A stretch of DNA of 64,000 bases. It comes from Trileptium ribeirensis (taxonomy: Eukaryota; Nematoda; Enoplea; Enoplida; Thoracostomopsidae). Position 1 is the stretch's first letter; each line of letters starts with the position of its first letter. The DNA lies in assembly GCA_030248225.1 (NCBI GenBank), contig JASANE010024924.1, forward strand, positions 1 through 64,000, given 5' to 3'. The notes under the pieces were generated by a model. It was not told the origin of the DNA. It saw only the letters and a list, made by a program, of their open reading frames with translations, and made no database searches. A program made the position numbers and the translations under genes. Positions 63,167 to 64,000 of this stretch are shown here, one piece after another.

Positions 63167-64000
63167 TGTTTGAGAAAATGAATAACTGAACGAGAGTCAT
63201 CGACCAGAAGAGGTACGATATGAGCGCAGTAGTAGTGACGGTCACAAATTATGAATGAATCGGTGCAGCCGTTCTTATACACTTTTCCTTATTTGAGTTA
63301 TTTCTCTTTTGGTCGTACGCCTATCAATCTGCAGTTAATTCTCTTTTGGTCACATGCGTACGCCTCATTAGTCGCTCATACGCCTTTAGCTTTTCATATT
63401 TTTAATTCTTATTACTTTAAACGTACGGAAATATTGTGGGGAGAGGGACTTGAAAAGATATTCTAGGGGAAAACTAAAATTGATACCGTAGTTTTTTTAC
63501 AAATCTATACCATAAACATCTAAACTTGTATCGATACAATATGCATGTTCACGAGATTATGCCGAACACTGTCAATAAAATTACAAAGACACGATGTGCT
63601 TGACACCATCAAAAAATTACATCAGCACTAGCCAGCTACCCGTGAAAAAAATTTATAAAAACACGGGGGTTTCTAAGACACCCCATTGTCGAGGGTTTAC
63701 CAACAATGTGTGGGATACATAGCTCCAAACGTTGGGGACATTATAGCGTAAACGATCAAAGCTTTTCTTCGTTATTTTACAAACTGCATAAATATGTGTG
63801 TAGGGACATACCATTCTACCATACATTAATTTGATATACAACATTAATTTGATATACACAAAAAGCTATGTAAATAATTTAACAACATTATGCAGCTTTC
63901 AAGGTCTGGCAAACTGTAGATATGGATTGATAATTGCGGTTCGCGAAGTTTAAATTGTCAGAGTACAGTGCCTTTCACTGTTTTGGGGATTGATAGTACA
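63167..64000. other. no gene recognised
   Basis: AT-rich. TCTCTTTTGGTC with GTACGCC recurs at 63302-63390, a small degenerate repeat. The window ends without a further feature. Confidence 0.45.

Noticed and set aside
1..64000. CRISPR array, bacterial operons or riboswitches
   Set aside because: Spliced genes, LTR and LINE elements and AT-rich intergenic DNA show an animal genome; the tandem arrays seen lack spacer structure.

Overview
The window is an AT-rich eukaryotic (animal) sequence dominated by mobile-element remains, with one clearly intact multi-exon host gene. A nematode is my best guess. Introns end in TTTCAG and begin with GTGAGT or GTAATT, as is common in nematodes. The host gene is a degenerin/ENaC-type channel. 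A dispersed repeat carries GCCTAA units, like the nematode telomere repeat TTAGGC. The species cannot be named from this; an enoplean such as a mermithid is only a guess.

Layout. 1-7642: an LTR retroelement whose 5' LTR is cut by the window edge. It has a tRNA-Gln-type primer binding site, a 978-codon reading frame that joins a Ty3-type Gag to a class I fusion-type Env, an Env tail displaced by a frameshift, and then a -1 frame segment that looks like the start of a retropepsin. No reverse transcriptase or integrase is visible. 7643-17400: non-coding DNA with hairpins, short tandem arrays (75 and 98 bp periods) and a tRNA-derived SINE head. 17426-22041 (minus strand): a three-exon DEG/ENaC channel gene of 647 codons. 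22.7-30.9 kb: tandem repeats (294, 186 and 396 bp), a 1.06 kb foldback element and two MITE-like elements. 33.8-34.3 kb: a pogo/Tigger-type transposase tail. 38.2-39.3 kb (minus): a broken piggyBac transposase. 42148-44077: a hAT-like element with 19-bp terminal inverted repeats and an 8-bp target duplication, enclosing duplicated exon-like pieces of an unidentified gene. 46.8-47.5 kb (minus): a CR1-like LINE reverse transcriptase 3' end. 59.0-60.5 kb (minus): a decayed coding locus I could not identify. 62.5-63.2 kb (minus): a Merlin-type transposase with all three catalytic positions still legible across frameshifts.

There is no operon-like organisation and no bacterial content. The most unusual object is the first element: Gag and Env share one reading frame, and a protease-like segment lies after Env rather than between Gag and reverse transcriptase. 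A plain deletion of pol does not easily give that order. Everything here was read by eye; identities and boundaries without a stated sequence landmark are approximate.
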